Program-made: the position numbers and the translations under genes
DNA from: Bog-756 sp963701325
GTDB taxonomy: Bacteria; Actinomycetota; Acidimicrobiia; Acidimicrobiales; RAAP-2
Assembly (NCBI GenBank): GCA_963701325.1
Contig: OY969604.1
Coordinates: 3,410,001 to 3,474,000 of the forward strand
Direction: 5' to 3'
DNA: 64,000 nt
Notes under the pieces: generated by a model
The model's input: only the letters and a program-made list of their open reading frames with translations
Database searches by the model: none
What the model was told of the DNA's origin: nothing
Shown: one piece after another, positions 62,756 to 64,000 of the stretch
Layout: every line of letters begins with the position of its first letter
Position numbering within the stretch: position 1 is the stretch's first letter

Positions 62756-63169
62756 TTACCCCTTGACGACCGAAGCGTCCAGGGTACTGATGTACAGCTC
62801 GATCTCGTTGGCATCAGGATCGAGGACATGCAGACTGTGAGAGAAAGCTCTTTCCGCCTCATACAGCACCGGGATCTCTGAGTCATCGAGGGTGCGTCGT
62901 GTTAGACGGAGTTCCTCGGGTGAACTGCCAACCTTGAACGCCACGTGAGCAAGCCCGGTGGTCTCGGGGTTGGGCGATATGGCGTCCGGGCCAAACTCGA
63001 TCAGGGCGAAGTCGTGGTGATTGCCAGGAGTCCCTAACGTGAAGAACGTCATACGCGGGTCCGAGTTGCGCGAGATGACCGTCATGCCCAATACACCCGA
63101 GTAGAAGCCCTCTGAGCGCTGCAGGTCCCGGACCTTAAGGACGACATGACCAAGACTCTCCAAGTGCAT
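62756..63169 (-). CDS. VOC-family (glyoxalase/dioxygenase) protein
   Basis: A 137-residue vicinal-oxygen-chelate protein with paired beta-alpha-beta-beta-beta units. LGHVVLKVRDLQRSEGFYSGVLG carries the first metal His, GLAHVAFKV the second, and HVLDPDANEIELYI the metal Glu. FFTLGTPGNHHDFALIE fits extradiol-dioxygenase-like members. The ATG at 63169 is preferred; a GTG 21 bases earlier would almost abut the cupin stop. It is probably co-transcribed with the cupin gene. Confidence 0.84.
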   Translation of the reverse strand: MHLESLGHVVLKVRDLQRSEGFYSGVLGMTVISRNSDPRMTFFTLGTPGNHHDFALIEFGPDAISPNPETTGLAHVAFKVGSSPEELRLTRRTLDDSEIPVLYEAERAFSHSLHVLDPDANEIELYISTLDASVVKG

Positions 63170-63194
63170 GCCGCTGCCAGCTCGCCGCACCTGC

Positions 63195-63707
63195 TCAGTC
63201 CGCGGCCGCCAGGATGCCGTCGCTGTCTTCGACGCTCATGGGAGGTCCGATCGGCCTCAGATCGTGTGCAGTTGCGATGCGCGCCAGCTCGTCCATGGGC
63301 GGAAACGCCGGCTGGCTCGGAACGACGCGGGCGGTAGCGGGAACCCCCACGTCGCGGATGAAGTCGCGAAAGGTGGCGTTGTCGTGCACGAGCAGGATGC
63401 GTGCGTCGTGGTCACCCACCACTCGGAACGTGTGTGGCACACCGCGTGGCATCGAGACCCAGTGCCCCGCTCCGACGGGGACCTCTTCCTCACCGCAGCG
63501 GACAACCATCTCGCCATCCAGGATGTACCAGGTGTCGTCGAGGTCGTCGTGGACGTGCAGCGGGGGTGCAGACCCGACGGGAAGCGACATCTCGAGCACG
63601 ATGGTGGTCATTTCAGGTGCGCAGCGGTGCTCGACGACCAAGGTATCGAGAAACCACCAGGCCTCTGCCTGCTCGCTCTCGGGGGAGTCAACGACTGCGG
63701 TGGTCAT
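63195..63707 (-). CDS. Cupin-domain protein
   Basis: A 170-residue single cupin. PPLHVHDDLDDTWYILDGEM is motif 1 with two His and an acidic ligand, and VSMPRGVPHTFRV is motif 2 with the last His, so a metal site is likely intact. The helical C-terminal tail (FPPMDELARIATAHDL) is common in quercetinase-like members. It diverges from a MarR-type gene with 85 bases between the starts. Confidence 0.85.
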   Translation of the reverse strand: MTTAVVDSPESEQAEAWWFLDTLVVEHRCAPEMTTIVLEMSLPVGSAPPLHVHDDLDDTWYILDGEMVVRCGEEEVPVGAGHWVSMPRGVPHTFRVVGDHDARILLVHDNATFRDFIRDVGVPATARVVPSQPAFPPMDELARIATAHDLRPIGPPMSVEDSDGILAAAD

Positions 63708-63757
63708 GACCTTTCATCTCCTTCACGTAGCCCTGGCCCGGATTCGGTAGTCAGGTT

Positions 63758-63793
63758 CCCTTACGGATAAATGGTATGGTACCCTTACGATAA
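63758..63793. promoter_or_regulatory. Direct-repeat operator between cupin and MarR genes
   Basis: CCCTTACG followed by GATAA or ATAA occurs twice (63758 and 63782) with a 24-base period, the second ending at the regulator's ATG. GGTATGGTACC lies between. This is a likely binding site for the adjacent regulator, acting on both directions. Confidence 0.5.
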
Positions 63794-64000
63794 TGTCAAG
63801 CGATTCCCGGGGAGACCTCACCGGAGACGGGGGCCGGTACATCGGTGCCATGCTGCGTGACGTTTGGCAGTGGGTCCGTGATCAGATGTATGCGGGCGTG
63901 GTTGCGGCGGGATATGACGATCTGAGCGCTGCGCACGTCGGGCTCTGGCGGTATCCGGGCCTCGAGGAACTCCGTCCAAGCCAGGTTGCCGACCGGGTGG
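63793..64000 (+). CDS. MarR-type regulator, 3' end outside the window
   Basis: The first 69 codons read a leading disordered stretch, then IGAMLRDVWQWVRDQMYAGV and YDDLSAAHVGLWRYPGLEEL, then RPSQVADRV, which is the dimerisation helix and the start of the winged helix of MarR regulators. The gene is cut by the window end before the recognition helix finishes. It has no ribosome site and may be leaderless. It likely controls the divergent cupin - VOC genes through the direct repeats in the gap. Confidence 0.72.
   Translation, partial: MSSDSRGDLTGDGGRYIGAMLRDVWQWVRDQMYAGVVAAGYDDLSAAHVGLWRYPGLEELRPSQVADRV

Overview
The window is high-GC, densely coding bacterial DNA with many GTG starts, ATGA/GTGA overlaps and TANNNT -10 boxes lying only a few bases before start codons. 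A GatCAB amidotransferase, a PASTA-domain kinase and Acidimicrobiia-like gene content point to an actinobacterium, probably class Acidimicrobiia; the class assignment is an inference. I saw no rRNA, tRNA, CRISPR array, insertion sequence or phage module.

Layout. 1-6 kb: the 5' part of leuA behind an attenuator-type leader, then a gamma-glutamylation (Puu-like) amine catabolism set: a glutamine synthetase-like ligase and an SDR, divergent from a class C26 gamma-glutamyl hydrolase and an aldehyde dehydrogenase. 6-15 kb: two candidate small ORFs, an MFS exporter, an acyl/aryl-CoA ligase, a succinate-semialdehyde dehydrogenase-like enzyme, and the run cysteine desulfurase - mnmA - ligA. 15-23 kb: four paralogous small secreted proteins, each behind a short hairpin and followed by a shared GC-rich hairpin. 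Between the third and fourth lie a PASTA Ser/Thr kinase, a small Cys/His-rich protein and an orphan D12-class adenine methyltransferase. 23-30 kb: SDR, DHA2-type MFS, SCP2-like protein, esterase, gatC-gatA-gatB.

30-52 kb is mostly a surface polysaccharide locus: a secreted GH43-like protein, a CDF metal exporter and a LuxR-type regulator, then PAP2, UDP-sugar epimerase, UDP-sugar 6-dehydrogenase, CapD/WbpM-like dehydratase, a Wzz/CpsD-like protein with a degenerate P-loop, a Wzy-like membrane protein, five glycosyltransferases, a Wzm/Wzt-type ABC exporter and a sulfotransferase. Together they suggest synthesis and export of an acidic, possibly sulfated polysaccharide.

52-64 kb holds a sulfotransferase - DUF1214 - SDR operon, a zinc-ribbon methyltransferase, a 1,049-codon secreted beta-helix/NHL protein, a fifth member of the secreted family beside a winged-helix regulator, a GNAT protein, and a SnoaL / VOC / cupin group divergent from a MarR-type regulator that runs off the end. 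Reading-frame breaks occur in a glycosyltransferase, a sulfotransferase, the beta-helix protein and probably the ABC permease; all lie in the accessory part and could be real decay or sequence error.
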